The notes: a model not told the origin generated them from the sequence alone. Positions 30,401 through 40,932 are shown, counted from the first letter of the stretch. The stretch: DNA of 63,260 nt from Hyphomicrobiaceae bacterium (GCA_947472885.1 CANJBX010000018.1:1-63260), one strand, 5' to 3'. Numbers and translations are program-made.

Positions 30401-31114
30401 ATGCGTCCAAGCCGCCGACAGCCCGATGAGCTGCGCGCCATTTCCCTCGAACGCGGGGTGGTAAAATACGCCGAAGGCTCCTGCCTGGTGAAATTCGGCG
30501 ATACGCATGTGCTGGTGACGGCCACGCTGGAAGAGCGCCTGCCGCCGTGGCTCAAGGGCCAGGGCCGTGGCTGGGTGACGGCCGAATACGGCATGCTGCC
30601 GCGCGCGACCTCCGAGCGGACCCGCCGCGAAGCCACCGCCGGCAAGCAGGGTGGTCGCACCGTCGAGATCCAGCGCCTGATCGGCCGCAGCCTGCGTTCG
30701 GTCATCGACCTCGTTGCCTTGGGAGAACGCCAGATCACCGTCGATTGCGACGTGATCCAGGCCGATGGCGGCACCCGTACTGCCTCGATCACCGGCGCGT
30801 GGGTCGCACTCCATGACTGCATCGCCTGGATGAAGAAGCGCGAGATGCTGCGCGCCGAACCGATCCGCGATCACATCGCGGCGGTTTCCTGCGGCATCTA
30901 CAAGGGCACGCCGGTACTCGATCTCGACTACGCGGAAGATTCCGAGGCCGACACCGACGCCAACTTCGTGATGACCGGCGATGGCCGCATTGTCGAAGTG
31001 CAGGGCACCGCCGAGAAGGAGCCGTTCAGCGAAGCCGAGCTGCTCGCGCTGCTCGCGCTGGCGCGCAACGGCGTCAACAAGTTGACCGAGCTGCAGAAGC
31101 TGGCGGTGATGTGA
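30401..31114 (+). CDS. rph: Ribonuclease PH
   Basis: RNase PH trims the 3' ends of tRNA precursors by phosphorolysis. The 237-residue protein begins [12 protein letters not shown] and has [28 protein letters not shown] and [18 protein letters not shown], the standard family blocks. AGGAG at 30391-30395 precedes the ATG at 30401; the frame open from 30371 lacks support. It overlaps rdgB by 4 bases. Confidence 0.96.
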   Translation: MRPSRRQPDELRAISLERGVVKYAEGSCLVKFGDTHVLVTATLEERLPPWLKGQGRGWVTAEYGMLPRATSERTRREATAGKQGGRTVEIQRLIGRSLRSVIDLVALGERQITVDCDVIQADGGTRTASITGAWVALHDCIAWMKKREMLRAEPIRDHIAAVSCGIYKGTPVLDLDYAEDSEADTDANFVMTGDGRIVEVQGTAEKEPFSEAELLALLALARNGVNKLTELQKLAVM

Positions 31115-31770
31115 GCGCGCCCGCAGCCCCATCCAACGCGAACCACCGGCGTATTGCCGGCAAGCTCGTCATTGCCACGCATAATGCCGGCAAGCTGGTC
31201 GAGATGCGTGAGCTGCTCACACCGTTCGGCATCACCGCGACTTCGGCGGGCGAGTTGAATCTTCCAGAACCCGAAGAGACCGGCGAGACGTTCCGCGATA
31301 ATGCGCGCATCAAGGCAGAAGCCGCGGCGAAGGCCACCAGCCTGCCGTCGTTCTCCGATGACTCCGGCCTCGTTGTCGATGCACTCAACGGCGAGCCCGG
31401 CATTTATTCGGCGCGCTGGGCGGGACCGGAAAAAGATTTCAATGCCGCCATGCTGCGCATCGACACGATGCTGCGCAGGCGCGGCGCACTGACGCCGGAA
31501 CGGCGCACCGCGCATTTCGTCTCGGCCTTGTGTGTCGCGTGGCCCGACGGACACCTTGAAGAATTTGAAGCGCGCGTTGACGGCAGCATTGTCTGGCCGC
31601 CACGCGGATCTAAGGGTTTCGGTTACGATCCATTCTTCCTGCCGGACGGTTACGCGACCACCTTCGGCGAAATGTCGAGCGAAGAGAAACACGGCCTGCC
31701 GCCGCGCGGCCTCGGCCTGTCGCATCGCGCGCGCGCCTTCGTGAAACTCGCGGAGGCGTGCCTTGCCTGA
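31111..31770 (+). CDS. rdgB: Non-canonical purine NTP pyrophosphatase (RdgB/Ham1)
   Basis: RdgB hydrolyses dITP, XTP and related nucleotides to keep them out of DNA. The 219-residue protein has the substrate loop [11 protein letters not shown], the [11 protein letters not shown] catalytic region and [16 protein letters not shown] start at 31111 overlaps the rph stop. The protein carries an N-terminal extension of about 14 residues. It overlaps hemW by 8 bases, giving a tight rph-rdgB-hemW operon. Confidence 0.94.
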   Translation: MSAPAAPSNANHRRIAGKLVIATHNAGKLVEMRELLTPFGITATSAGELNLPEPEETGETFRDNARIKAEAAAKATSLPSFSDDSGLVVDALNGEPGIYSARWAGPEKDFNAAMLRIDTMLRRRGALTPERRTAHFVSALCVAWPDGHLEEFEARVDGSIVWPPRGSKGFGYDPFFLPDGYATTFGEMSSEEKHGLPPRGLGLSHRARAFVKLAEACLA

Positions 31771-32938
31771 CATCCTGCAAAATAATTCCGTCGAGAAAAA
31801 TGATTTCGGTGTCTATGTGCACTGGCCGTTCTGCCTGTCGAAGTGCCCATACTGCGACTTCAACAGTCATGTGCGCCATCAGGCCATCGACGAGACGCGC
31901 TTCGTCAAGGCGTTCGAGACCGAACTCGCAACGACCGCCGCACGCATTGGCGCGCGCACTGTCTCCACGATCTTTTTCGGCGGTGGCACGCCATCGCTGA
32001 TGCAGCCTGCGACCGTCGGCACGATCCTCGACGCCATCGGCAAACACTGGAACGTCTCGCCCACCGTCGAGGTCACGCTCGAGGCCAACCCGACCAGCGT
32101 CGAAGCGACCCGCTTCAAGGGCTATCGCGCGGCGGGCGTCAATCGCGTGTCGCTCGGCGTGCAGGCACTGAATGACGCACAACTGAAATCGCTGGGCCGC
32201 ATGCACACGGCGCAAGAAGCGCTCGACGCCATTGCCATCGCGCGCTCGGCATTCGACCGCTATTCGTTCGATCTCATCTACGCGCGGCCCGGCCAGACCG
32301 AAGCTGAATGGCGCGAAGAACTCGCGCGCGCGATCTCGGAAGCCGCCGAACACCTCTCACTCTATCAACTCACCATCGAGGACGGCACGCCGTTCGCCGC
32401 GCTTCACGCCGCCGGCAAGCTCGCGATACCCGATCCGGAGCTGGCACGCATCCTCTACGACGTGACGCAGGAAGTGACTGCGGCACATGGGCTTCCGAGC
32501 TACGAGATTTCCAATCACGCGCGCATCGGCGCGGAGAGTCGGCACAATCTCATCTACTGGCGCTATCACGAATATGCCGGCGTCGGTCCCGGCGCGCACG
32601 GACGGTTGCTGATCGACGGTACGCGCCACGCCACCTCGACCGAACGCCGCCCCGAAAGCTGGCTGATGAGGGTCGAGGCCGGCGGCGACGGCCTCGTCGA
32701 GGATGAATCGCTGACGCGCGAGGAAATGTCCGACGAGTTCCTGCTGATGGGGCTTCGTCTCGCTGAAGGCATCGACACCGCGCGCTACGCCGCGCTGTCG
32801 GGCCGCTCGCTCGAAGGCGCGCGCATCGCGGCGCTGGCGGGTGTAGGCTTTGTGGAAGAAACCGCCGACGGACGCCTGCGCGTCACACGCACCGGCTTTC
32901 CGATTCTGGATGCGGTGGTCGCGGATCTCGCCGCGTAA
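31763..32938 (+). CDS. hemW: HemW, radical-SAM heme chaperone-like protein (formerly HemN-like)
   Basis: The 391-residue protein has the radical-SAM motif CLSKCPYC (C24, C28, C31), FFGGGTPSL and the C-terminal HemN domain with [29 protein letters not shown] around it in split form. HemW binds heme and is not a coproporphyrinogen oxidase, as its motif lacks the extra downstream Cys of HemN. The start is a TTG at 31763, 8 bases inside rdgB; no ATG or GTG gives a fitting N-terminus. Confidence 0.92.
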   Translation: MPDILQNNSVEKNDFGVYVHWPFCLSKCPYCDFNSHVRHQAIDETRFVKAFETELATTAARIGARTVSTIFFGGGTPSLMQPATVGTILDAIGKHWNVSPTVEVTLEANPTSVEATRFKGYRAAGVNRVSLGVQALNDAQLKSLGRMHTAQEALDAIAIARSAFDRYSFDLIYARPGQTEAEWREELARAISEAAEHLSLYQLTIEDGTPFAALHAAGKLAIPDPELARILYDVTQEVTAAHGLPSYEISNHARIGAESRHNLIYWRYHEYAGVGPGAHGRLLIDGTRHATSTERRPESWLMRVEAGGDGLVEDESLTREEMSDEFLLMGLRLAEGIDTARYAALSGRSLEGARIAALAGVGFVEETADGRLRVTRTGFPILDAVVADLAA

Positions 32939-32941
32939 AGT

Positions 32942-34171
32942 TTACTGTCCGCCAAACGCCTTGGGCGCGGGCGCAATCACCTGCCCGCCCTGCGGCCCGA
33001 CGCGCAGCACCGCAAGTCCGCGCTGGTTGGTGCCCTCGGAGCGGAAGCGGAACACGCCGTCGATGCCGGAGAAGCCCGACGGATTGGTCAGCACTTCATT
33101 GGTGAGGCCGCGCGGCCCCTGTGTCTTGACAAGCGCGGCAATCAGCGCGACGGCATCGTAGGACAGCGTCGCCGTGCGTGACGGCTCCTGGCCATACTTC
33201 GCGGTGTAGCGGGCAGCGAAGGCGCGGAAATTATTGGGGCTGTTCGGATCCGGCCCGACGTACCAGCCACCCGCAAGCGCAGGTGCGCCAAAGATGCGCG
33301 GGTCTTCCCACAGTCCCGTGCCGAGCAACTGCAGCCGCTTGAGATTGACGCCGCCTGCCGCCAGCGCCTGCACCACTCCCGGCACGGCTTCGCCGTCGCC
33401 GGGCAGGAACAGGGCATCGGCGTTGCCGGCGGCCTGCGCAATATTCTGCACGACGCTCTGCATGCGCGCCGGATCGGCCGGATAACGCTCAAGCGCCATC
33501 ACGCGGCCGCCCTTGCGCGCGACGTACTGCCGGAATTCTGCTTCGACGACGCTGCCATACGGATTGTCCGGCACCAGCGCGACGAAAGAGCGTTTGCCCT
33601 GCGAGATGGCGTAATCGACGATGCGGTTGACGTCGGTCTCCGGCAGGAAGCTCAGAAGATAAACCCCACGCGCGGCGGAATTCGAATCCGTCGAGAACGC
33701 GATCACCGGCTTGTTGCTGGCGCGCGCGACTTGACCCGCCGCCTGCACCGACTGCGCGAACAACGGCCCAAGGATAATTTCCGCGCCTTCGCCAATCGCC
33801 TGCTGCGCGGCAGTTTGCGCGCCCTGCGGCGAGCCGGCGTCATCCTTCACCAGCAGTTGCAGATCGGGATTGTTGAATTCGGCAATCGCTAGTTCGGCGG
33901 CATTGCGCATCGACAGGCCAACCTGCCCGGCGTTGCCTTGCGCGGTCAGCGGCAGAATAAGCGCGACCTTGACCTGGCCGGTGCCAATCGCATTCGCCTG
34001 CGGCTGCGCGGCGGCTTCAGGTCCGGGCGGCGGCCGATTGCTGCTGAACGGATTTTCCATGCCGGCGCAGGCGGAAAGCAACAAGGCAAGGCCCGCCATG
34101 ACGGCAGGCCAGGTGCGCGGCAAAAGAGTTCTATTGTGAGCCAGCACTTCGGCCCGCAACGCTCTCGTCAT
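32942..34171 (-). CDS. Penicillin-binding protein activator-like lipoprotein (LppC/type 1 periplasmic binding fold)
   Basis: The 409-residue protein has a lipoprotein signal with lipobox LLSAC (Cys35). Two Rossmann-like lobes of the type 1 periplasmic binding fold follow, with VKVALILPLTAQGNAGQVG at the start of the mature domain. The family includes the C-terminal domain of LpoA and the LppC group, which may activate peptidoglycan synthesis. Start 34171 has GGAG at a good distance; 34183 is possible. Its 3' end lies 3 bases from the hemW stop. Confidence 0.8.
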   Translation of the reverse strand: MTRALRAEVLAHNRTLLPRTWPAVMAGLALLLSACAGMENPFSSNRPPPGPEAAAQPQANAIGTGQVKVALILPLTAQGNAGQVGLSMRNAAELAIAEFNNPDLQLLVKDDAGSPQGAQTAAQQAIGEGAEIILGPLFAQSVQAAGQVARASNKPVIAFSTDSNSAARGVYLLSFLPETDVNRIVDYAISQGKRSFVALVPDNPYGSVVEAEFRQYVARKGGRVMALERYPADPARMQSVVQNIAQAAGNADALFLPGDGEAVPGVVQALAAGGVNLKRLQLLGTGLWEDPRIFGAPALAGGWYVGPDPNSPNNFRAFAARYTAKYGQEPSRTATLSYDAVALIAALVKTQGPRGLTNEVLTNPSGFSGIDGVFRFRSEGTNQRGLAVLRVGPQGGQVIAPAPKAFGGQ

Positions 34172-34372
34172 ACCGGTCTCCAAGGGAAATACGCCCCTTT
34201 GGGAACAAGCCCTTCCCCGTGAAGATGCCTGTCGTGCCGATCACTAAGACGGCAATCGGGGCATATTGTCGGCAAATTGTTAACCAAATGCCTAACCGCC
34301 CGTTATTGGGCGGGAATTAGCCCGACCTCGAAACCAATGTCCACTTTTCGGGCCATGCCCTAGAGTGCCGGC

Positions 34373-35302
34373 ATGAGTAAGGAAGTCAGCCCGGAAAACC
34401 GGACGTTCATGGTGGCGGGGCATGTCTTGCCGGCCAAGCCATTGCCTGCCGGCCTTTATCTCGTCGCGACGCCGATCGGGAACCTCGGTGACATCAGCCT
34501 GCGCGCGTTGGAGACGCTCGCCGCCGCCGACGTGATCGCCTGCGAGGATACGCGGGTGTCGCATAAGCTATTGGAACGCTACGGCATTCAGGCTTCGCTC
34601 TCGCCCTATCATGAGCACAACGCCGCCGCCGCAAGACCCAAGCTGATCGAGCGGATGCAGGCCGGCGCGGCGATTGCGCTGATTTCGGATGCCGGAACGC
34701 CGCTCATCTCCGACCCCGGTTACAAGCTCGTCCGCGCCGCGCAGGAACAAGCCATTGCTGTTACTGCGATTCCGGGCGCGTCGTCGGTTCTCGCCGCGCT
34801 GAACGTCGCCGGCCTGCCGACCGACCGTTTCTTTTTCGAGGGATTCCTGCCCGCAAAACAACAGGCCCGGCGGACACGCATTGACGGATTAGCGCGTATT
34901 CCGGCCACGCTAGTCTTGTTCGAGAGCGGAACACGCATCGCAGACGTGCTGGCCGACCTTGCCGAAACGCTCCCCACCCGCGAAGCCGCAATCTGCCGGG
35001 AACTCACCAAACTGCACGAGGAAATGCGCCGCGACACACTCCCCGCCCTCGCCGCGCACTATGCGGGCGACGCGGAGACGCGCGGCGAATTCGTCATCGT
35101 GGTGGCACCGCCCGACGAGGACGCGCTGGCGGCAAGCGCGGAAGATGTCGATGGACTGCTGCGCCGGACATTGGGCGAAACCACCTTGAAGGATGCGGTT
35201 GCCATCGTGGCCGACGCCACCGGCCAGCCGCGGCGGGAAATCTATCAACGCGCGCTGGCGCTGGCCAAATCCGGGAACACGTCCGATGGCACGCGCACCT
35301 AA
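34373..35302 (+). CDS. rsmI: 16S rRNA (cytidine1402-2'-O)-methyltransferase
   Basis: RsmI 2'-O-methylates C1402 in the decoding centre of 16S rRNA. The 309-residue protein has [40 protein letters not shown] and [11 protein letters not shown], all family blocks of the tetrapyrrole-methylase fold. The rsmI-yraN-gshB-comM order is conserved in related bacteria. A small CCGCCC/GGGCGG hairpin (34296-34313) sits between it and the divergent lipoprotein gene. Confidence 0.95.
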   Translation: MSKEVSPENRTFMVAGHVLPAKPLPAGLYLVATPIGNLGDISLRALETLAAADVIACEDTRVSHKLLERYGIQASLSPYHEHNAAAARPKLIERMQAGAAIALISDAGTPLISDPGYKLVRAAQEQAIAVTAIPGASSVLAALNVAGLPTDRFFFEGFLPAKQQARRTRIDGLARIPATLVLFESGTRIADVLADLAETLPTREAAICRELTKLHEEMRRDTLPALAAHYAGDAETRGEFVIVVAPPDEDALAASAEDVDGLLRRTLGETTLKDAVAIVADATGQPRREIYQRALALAKSGNTSDGTRT

Positions 35303-35693
35303 AACGCCGCCGCCCGTGAAGGCGCCGCCCGATCCCAAGCGGGTCGCGGCGTTTCACAGCGGCATTTCAGCGGAAAGCCGTGCCGCCGCCATGCTGCTGG
35401 TCAAGGGCTATCGCATTCTGGCGCGGCGTTATCGCTCGCCGGCCGGTGAAATCGACATCGTGGCGCGGCGTCGCAATGCGCTGGTGTTCGTCGAGGTCAA
35501 GACGCGCGCCAGCTATGAGGAAGCCGTCGAGGCCGTCACCGAGCAACAGCGCCGCCGCATTGTCCGCGCCGCCGAATGCTGGCTCGCCCAGCGCCCGCAG
35601 GACGGCGAAGGCGACGTGCGGTTTGATGTTGTGATTATTACGCCCGGCAAACTTCCCCAGCACATCCCTGGCGCTTTCGACGCCGATGCATAG
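35286..35693 (+). CDS. YraN/UPF0102 family putative endonuclease
   Basis: The 135-residue protein has the restriction-endonuclease-like fold pattern [10 protein letters not shown]...[10 protein letters not shown], where D, E and K could form a metal-dependent nuclease site. Its function is unproven. The ATG at 35286 lies 17 bases inside rsmI; GGA-type ribosome-binding signal is weak, which suggests coupling to rsmI translation. The N-terminus is Pro/Lys-rich. Confidence 0.85.
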   Translation: MARAPKTPPPVKAPPDPKRVAAFHSGISAESRAAAMLLVKGYRILARRYRSPAGEIDIVARRRNALVFVEVKTRASYEEAVEAVTEQQRRRIVRAAECWLAQRPQDGEGDVRFDVVIITPGKLPQHIPGAFDADA

Positions 35694-35766
35694 GTGAGGA
35701 ATAGCCGCTGCACCCGCTCGGATACTTCTGATAAACAGACGCAGCCAAAAGAAATACGGATTTGCC

Positions 35767-36711
35767 ATGCCCCTGAATATCGCCGTGCAGATGGACCCGA
35801 TCGAGCGGATCAAGATTCGCGGCGATTCGACTTTTGCCGTTCTGCTGGAAGCGCAAAAGCGCGGGCATAAAGTCTCCTATTACACGATCGACAAGCTCGC
35901 CTTGCGCGACAGCAAGGTGGTGGCGAGCTTGCAGCCGCTCACCGTGCGCGACACCGAAGGCGATCATTTCACTTTGGGTGACGCGAAGCGCGTCGAGCTT
36001 TCTTCGTTCGACGTGGTGCTGATGCGGCAGGACCCGCCGTTCGATCTCAACTACATCACCGCGACGCATCTTCTCGAACGCATCCACCCCAGGACGCTGG
36101 TGGTCAACAATCCGGCGGAAGTCCGCAACGCGCCGGAAAAAGTATTCGTGCTGGACTATCCGGATCTGATGCCGCCGACGATGATCACGCGCGACCTTGC
36201 CGAGATCAGATCGTTCCGCGACGAACACAACGACATCGTCATGAAGCCGCTTTATGGCCATGGCGGCGGCGCGGTGTTCCGCCTCACCCGCGACGATCTC
36301 AACTTCGGTTCGCTCTACGACATGTTCGCAACCACGTTCCGCGAACCCTGGGTGGTGCAGAAATTCCTGCCCGCGGTGAAGCACGGCGACAAGCGCATCA
36401 TTCTCGTCGATGGCGTCTATGCCGGCGCAGTCAATCGCGTGCCGGCGGCGGATGATCTTCGCTCCAACATGGTGCGCGGCGGCTCGCCCGCCGACACGAA
36501 GTTGACACCACGAGAGACCGAAATCTGCGAACGCATCGGACCTGAACTGAAACGGCGCGGACTTTTGTTCACCGGCATCGACGTGATCGACGGCAACCTT
36601 ACCGAGATCAACGTCACCTCGCCAACCGGCATCCGCGCCATCGCAAATCTCGGCGGGCCTGATATCGCGGCAATCATCTGGGATTGCATCGAGAAGAAGC
36701 GGGCGAAGTAG
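35767..36711 (+). CDS. gshB: Glutathione synthetase
   Basis: GshB ligates gamma-glutamylcysteine and glycine with ATP. The 314-residue ATP-grasp protein has [15 protein letters not shown] at the N-terminus, [27 protein letters not shown] and [19 protein letters not shown] at the C-terminus. It is complete. The next gene on this strand is the interrupted comM, which conserved synteny places directly after gshB. Confidence 0.96.
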   Translation: MPLNIAVQMDPIERIKIRGDSTFAVLLEAQKRGHKVSYYTIDKLALRDSKVVASLQPLTVRDTEGDHFTLGDAKRVELSSFDVVLMRQDPPFDLNYITATHLLERIHPRTLVVNNPAEVRNAPEKVFVLDYPDLMPPTMITRDLAEIRSFRDEHNDIVMKPLYGHGGGAVFRLTRDDLNFGSLYDMFATTFREPWVVQKFLPAVKHGDKRIILVDGVYAGAVNRVPAADDLRSNMVRGGSPADTKLTPRETEICERIGPELKRRGLLFTGIDVIDGNLTEINVTSPTGIRAIANLGGPDIAAIIWDCIEKKRAK

Positions 36712-36714
36712 CGC

Positions 36715-37632
36715 CTAGCTTCTTCGCTCCAGCGCCTTGCGATCCCATTTCGCATTGTCCGCCGCGGCGGCATAGGTGTCTTCGCAAAAATCCATCAGCG
36801 CCTTGCGGGGATCGGCGGCGCGCCGCATGTCGTCATAGGGCAGGATAAATTCCTTCAGGTTCTGGTCGTAGAACGCGCCTTGCGTGCGCAGTCTGGCTTG
36901 CGCAAATCCCGCAGGCTCCGGATACGCATAGGAATAAAACGCGGCGCGGCCATAGCCGCCGTTGCCGGGCCAGAAGCCAATACTGCTCACTTCGTGCGAA
37001 TAGGCTTCCTGCATTGCCCAGTTGGCGAAGTTGGGTGCGGCGGCAGGATGCGGCGGCGCAACTCGGCCCGAGAAGCGCGTCACCGCAAGATCGAAGCTGC
37101 CCCAGAAGAAATGCACCGAACTGACCTTGCCGATAAAGCCCGCGCGAAATTCCGTCATCACGCGGTCGATCGCGACCAGCACGCGCCAGAACTTCTGCGC
37201 AGCGGCGGGATCGTAGGTGCAGTTCACACTGTCCTTGTCGAACGCGACGGCGTCGGGAATTTCGCACGGCATGGTCCAGACATGGACGTCGATGCCGAGC
37301 TTGCGAAGCGCGCTCATAAACTGCGCGTAGAAATCCGCGACCGGCATTGATTTCAACGCGAGGCTCGCGCGGCCGCCTCCACTCGTCTCGATGATGAGTT
37401 GATGATCGATGAAGTCGAAATTCACCGTGAAGGTGATCGCTTCGTAAGGAATGGGCGAGGTCGTCAGTCCGCGCGAGGTGACGTAGAGCGTGACGTTCCA
37501 CCAGTGATTGACAAGCGGCGTCTGCGCCATCCGCACCTTGCCAACGATCTGCGTGAATCGATGCAGCGTATCGCCGGTAGCGGACCAGTCGGCCCAGTTG
37601 AGTTCAGGCCAGATATTCTGAGGGGTATTCAT
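36715..37632 (-). CDS. DUF5996-family protein
   Basis: The 305-residue protein is rich in aromatic residues (WPELNWADWSATGDTLHRFTQIVGK, HWWNVTLYV, VHFFWGSFDLAVTRFSGR) and matches the DUF5996 family as remembered. No function is known. No signal peptide or membrane segment is seen, so it should be cytoplasmic. Convergent with gshB, with 3 bases between stops. Confidence 0.75.
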   Translation of the reverse strand: MNTPQNIWPELNWADWSATGDTLHRFTQIVGKVRMAQTPLVNHWWNVTLYVTSRGLTTSPIPYEAITFTVNFDFIDHQLIIETSGGGRASLALKSMPVADFYAQFMSALRKLGIDVHVWTMPCEIPDAVAFDKDSVNCTYDPAAAQKFWRVLVAIDRVMTEFRAGFIGKVSSVHFFWGSFDLAVTRFSGRVAPPHPAAAPNFANWAMQEAYSHEVSSIGFWPGNGGYGRAAFYSYAYPEPAGFAQARLRTQGAFYDQNLKEFILPYDDMRRAADPRKALMDFCEDTYAAAADNAKWDRKALERRS

Positions 37633-37731
37633 GAAGGGCGGCTCGCGATGTTGCTTCCCAATCGAAACACATCGCGCGGCGAAATGCTGCCCATCGGCAG
37701 ATCACTTCATCGCCAGCACTTGGAATTTAAT

Positions 37732-37974
37732 TTAGTGGCTGGAGGGTGCAGATGCTGCGATCGGGGTTTCCACAGCCTCGGCTGCAACATCCTCGTCGAA
37801 GCCGGAAATAAAGAACGCCAGCCGTGACCGGCCGAACTCCGGATCCTGCACGTCATGGATCATGCTCTCGACTTCGCTCATGGCGGCAAGAACATCCATG
37901 CGGGCCTGCCGCGCCCGATTCAATTCGTTTTCCAGCGCCTTCATATCCATCGGACCGTCTCCACGCTTTGACAT
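37732..37974 (-). CDS. Small protein of unknown function
   Basis: The 80-residue acidic protein has a helical middle (LENELNRARQARMDVLAAMSE in outline) that could form a short coiled coil, and an Ala/Pro/Glu-rich tail. GAGG lies before the ATG. No homologous family is recognised. Its start codon is 86 bases from comM on the opposite strand, so it could share a divergent promoter region with it. Confidence 0.5.
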   Translation of the reverse strand: MSKRGDGPMDMKALENELNRARQARMDVLAAMSEVESMIHDVQDPEFGRSRLAFFISGFDEDVAAEAVETPIAASAPSSH

Positions 37975-38060
37975 TGGATCGCCTCGAATGAGTTTGTTCT
38001 ACAAATGTTCTTGCGCTTTGTCCATACTTTGTTAACTATTCACCTGGGCAAGGGGTTCCC

Positions 38061-38192
38061 ATGGTCCAGCGTGTCGCGACGGTGGCTTTCGAAGGCATCG
38101 AATCGGTGCCCGTGCACGTGCAGGTGCAGATCGCGCCGGGCATGCCCCATTTTCAAATAGTTGGTTCAATTAACCGGTCATTGTGTTATTAG
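38061..38192 (+). pseudogene. comM: comM (yifB, Mg-chelatase-like), 5' fragment interrupted by an integrated element
   Basis: From ATG 38061 the first 35 codons read as the ComM/YifB N-terminus (MVQRVATVAFEGIE..., then a QVQIAPG segment and FQIVG). The family then continues with LPD-type residues, but here the frame runs into SINRS and stops at 38190-38192. The break therefore lies at about 38158-38166. The remaining 470 or so codons should sit beyond the far end of the inserted element, outside the window. Intact ComM is a hexameric helicase that promotes branch migration in natural transformation. Confidence 0.85.
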
Positions 38193-38198
38193 TATCCG
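38150..38198. other. Probable left attachment junction of the integrated element (attL-like)
   Basis: Host comM sequence is recognisable to about TTTCAAATAGTTGGT; sequence beyond it is unrelated to comM and includes the inverted repeat GGTT-CAATT-AACC (38163-38175). The recombinase gene begins within 40 bases, as is usual for serine integrases, which lie next to their attachment site. The exact crossover bases cannot be fixed without the other junction. Confidence 0.55.
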
Positions 38199-40028
38199 GT
38201 GACCCCTGCTCCCGAAAAGCGGCCTTTAGCGTTCTCTTACCTTCGGATGTCCACGGACGTTCAGTTGAAGGGGGACAGCCTGCGTCGGCAAACGGAAGCA
38301 GCAATCAAATACGCCGCAGAGAATGGGCTGGAGTTGGCTGATGGCAGGCAGCTTCAAGATATCGGCGTCTCTGCCTTCACTGGCACAAACCGAAAGGCGG
38401 GAGAACTTGCGCGGTTTCTAGCCGCCGTCGAAGCCGGTCAGATTCCCCGCGGCTCCTATCTTCTTGTGGAAGATTTTGATCGGCTCAGCAGAGAGCAGAT
38501 TTCGAAAGCGCTGACCCTTTTTCTGCAAATTACCCAGGCTGGCATCTTACTTGTGACACTGACTGACGGTCGGACCTACGGAGAGAACCCTCCGCTTTTC
38601 GACCTGATGTACACGCTCATGAAAATGTCTCGTGGCCACGAAGAGTCCGTTACAAAAAGCCGGCGCATTGGGGCGGCTTGGAGCAACAAGCGAGCAAATG
38701 CTGGTTCAAAGCCGATGACCAGCTTGTGCCCAGCTTGGCTCAAATTGTCGCCGGGCAGAAAGAAATACGAACTCATTGCAGATAGAGCGGCGGTCGTAGA
38801 ATCTATTTTCAACGATGCGGCGGCTGGCATCGGGATGTACACGATTGCCCGTCGGCTGAAAGACGAGAGCGTGCCGACGTTCAACAAGTCGAATGGCTGG
38901 TACATGTCGTATATTCAGAAGATTCTGAATAATCGAGCGGTGCTTGGCGAATTCCAGCCTCATAAAAGGGTGGATGGAGCGAGAATTCCGGACGGCCCGG
39001 TGATCAAGAATTATTTTCCAGCGGCGATCAATGAGGAATTGTTTTTTCGCGCGCAACAAGGAAGAGCTGAACGTGCCTTGACTGGCAGAGGACGCAAAGG
39101 CTCCGGCTTAGCGAATATCTTCGGCGGTCTGGCGACCTGCTTGTACTGCGGATCGCGAATGACATTCGAGAATAAGGGGGATCCTCCGAAAGGCTCGAAA
39201 AGTCTCGTGTGTGTCGGCAGCCAAAGACATCTTAATTGTGACGCCCCGAGATGGCGATACTTTCATTTTGAGACCGCGTTCTTTGCTTTTGTAAAAGAGG
39301 TGGAACTGGATTCGCTATTACTGACCGATGATAAAGCTAAGCAACGCTCGGATATTGAGAACAGTATTAGCGCTCTCAACGGGGAATTATCGTCAGTTCG
39401 CCAACTGAGGGATAAGACCTTCGCACTGCTCGAGACAGACGTCGCCACCGATTATGTTTCTGGAAAATTAGTTGAGATTCAGGATCGCATAGTCGAGCTG
39501 CAAAGCCTCCTCGATGAAAAGCGGGCAATACAAGAAGGCTTGATCGAAGAAGATGCGGCCTTTTCGGCCGCCAAACTGGAAATAAGGGTAGCTATCGAGC
39601 GCCTTCGATCCAGTTCGGACGACGATGTCTATAAGCTGAGATCTCAAATCGCGGCACGCCTCAAATCTCTTATAAAACGATTGGAGATAGGCACTGCCGG
39701 ACATTCCGGAACGATCAAGCGCATCATTAGCAATCTAGAGAAACGTAAGAGCGCGAATACGGCGCGCTTAGACTATTTGCGGCGTCAGTTGACCGACCCC
39801 GCAAACAATCGCCCATATTTTTGGATAGTGTTTAAGGACGACAGCCAACGCTACGTAGTACCGGATCAGAATGATCCTCTGCAATTTCATCAGCAGTTTA
39901 TCAAACGAGGGGCCAAAACTACTTTGGTTCAACCGAACGAAACTACTGCATCCGCGACAAGCACAGTGACTAAAATCTCTGCGAAAGGCGCGGATGATTT
40001 CAAAGGCTCAGCCGATGAGAAACCATAG
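38199..40028 (+). CDS. Large serine recombinase/integrase
   Basis: The 609-residue protein has a resolvase-type catalytic domain (YLRMSTD, nucleophile Ser18; DFDRLSREQ), a recombinase domain, a zinc ribbon (C314, C317 and Cys near 336 and 347) and long helical coiled-coil stretches (about 375-440 and 480-540). Such enzymes perform unidirectional attP x attB integration. A GTG start 7 bases after the comM stop is used. Codon use is AT-richer than the core. It is the obvious agent for insertion into comM. Confidence 0.93.
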   Translation: MTPAPEKRPLAFSYLRMSTDVQLKGDSLRRQTEAAIKYAAENGLELADGRQLQDIGVSAFTGTNRKAGELARFLAAVEAGQIPRGSYLLVEDFDRLSREQISKALTLFLQITQAGILLVTLTDGRTYGENPPLFDLMYTLMKMSRGHEESVTKSRRIGAAWSNKRANAGSKPMTSLCPAWLKLSPGRKKYELIADRAAVVESIFNDAAAGIGMYTIARRLKDESVPTFNKSNGWYMSYIQKILNNRAVLGEFQPHKRVDGARIPDGPVIKNYFPAAINEELFFRAQQGRAERALTGRGRKGSGLANIFGGLATCLYCGSRMTFENKGDPPKGSKSLVCVGSQRHLNCDAPRWRYFHFETAFFAFVKEVELDSLLLTDDKAKQRSDIENSISALNGELSSVRQLRDKTFALLETDVATDYVSGKLVEIQDRIVELQSLLDEKRAIQEGLIEEDAAFSAAKLEIRVAIERLRSSSDDDVYKLRSQIAARLKSLIKRLEIGTAGHSGTIKRIISNLEKRKSANTARLDYLRRQLTDPANNRPYFWIVFKDDSQRYVVPDQNDPLQFHQQFIKRGAKTTLVQPNETTASATSTVTKISAKGADDFKGSADEKP

Positions 40029-40174
40029 GGTTCTAATTCAGATGATCCGCGCCTTTCTGAATGGCTTTATTCTAGTCGCCATCTTCTTATGAACCAAACA
40101 AGCAACGAGATCGTCCATTAGCTGAGTTTGCATCTCTTGCCGTTCTCAGAAGAGGACAGGCTAGAAGCGGTAGT

Positions 40175-40441
40175 TCACAAGAGGTCGATCAGTTCTCCGT
40201 GCTCATCCACACACCGAATGCGCTTTCCAGGGTGTGCGAGGGCAACTGTCCGCATTACTTGTGAAACGTTGGATGCGTCGGCGGCAGTGGTCGTGAACGT
40301 CTGCCACATGCCAGCGGCGTCTTGATACTGAATATGAGCTCGGGGCGAGAAACCGTGTGGCAGTTTTTCTCGCTGCGTGCGCTCCCCGCCCTCCGCCATT
40401 TCGGACAGCATTACCTGTCCAATCGTCTTCCATAATCCCAT
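40175..40441 (-). CDS. Small protein of unknown function in the element
   Basis: The 88-residue frame starts MGLWKTIGQVMLSEM and contains an AGMWQTFTTTAADASNVSQVM stretch in outline. I recognise no family. It sits between the recombinase and another small gene on the minus strand and is probably element cargo. No good ribosome-binding site was seen, so the start and even the gene are uncertain. Confidence 0.45.
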   Translation of the reverse strand: MGLWKTIGQVMLSEMAEGGERTQREKLPHGFSPRAHIQYQDAAGMWQTFTTTAADASNVSQVMRTVALAHPGKRIRCVDEHGELIDLL

Positions 40442-40506
40442 TAGTCACCTGATGCCAAGACGGGCGACAAGATGTCCTGCCGCCCGTCCGCTTCCGGTCA
40501 GTGAGA

Positions 40507-40932
40507 TTATGCTGCGCGCTTCTTCGCCAACGGACGCTGTTTGCTGGCAGAAGCCAACGCCTCATCAAGCTCGCCCGCATTGGTCGCCGTGATGAGCGTG
40601 TCGATGACCGATGACAGTTTGTCCTTCGAGGGCACGGCGACTGCCGACTTGCCCTTCTCGAACTCCACCGGGCGTCCGGCGAACTTGATCGACATGAACA
40701 CCCGTCCCACGTCGTCAGTGCGCCACCACGGCTTCACCTTGAACTGGTGCGGAACGATGCGTTTCTCGCCGTTCTCCTTCACCGTGCGCTGGGTGGTCCG
40801 GACGAGGGATGGATCGGCGAGAAGGACCTTCTGTTCTTCCAGTCGTTCAACGAGTCGAGACCGTCGGATTTGGATTGGGTCGCTGGAGTTTTTGGGAAGG
40901 GTGGCGAACGAAAGGGATTTAAGAGCAGGCAT
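40507..40932 (-). CDS. Element-associated protein of unknown function (possibly DUF6641)
   Basis: The 141-residue basic protein begins MPALKSLSFATLPKNSS and has WWRTDDVGRVFMSIKFAGRPVEFEKGK in its middle, ending in a KKRAA tail. From memory it resembles the DUF6641 family, which occurs next to serine recombinases; this needs a search. GGAGG lies 7 bases before the ATG at 40932, so that start is preferred to the frame opening at 41007. It has no predicted signal or membrane segment. Confidence 0.6.
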   Translation of the reverse strand: MPALKSLSFATLPKNSSDPIQIRRSRLVERLEEQKVLLADPSLVRTTQRTVKENGEKRIVPHQFKVKPWWRTDDVGRVFMSIKFAGRPVEFEKGKSAVAVPSKDKLSSVIDTLITATNAGELDEALASASKQRPLAKKRAA

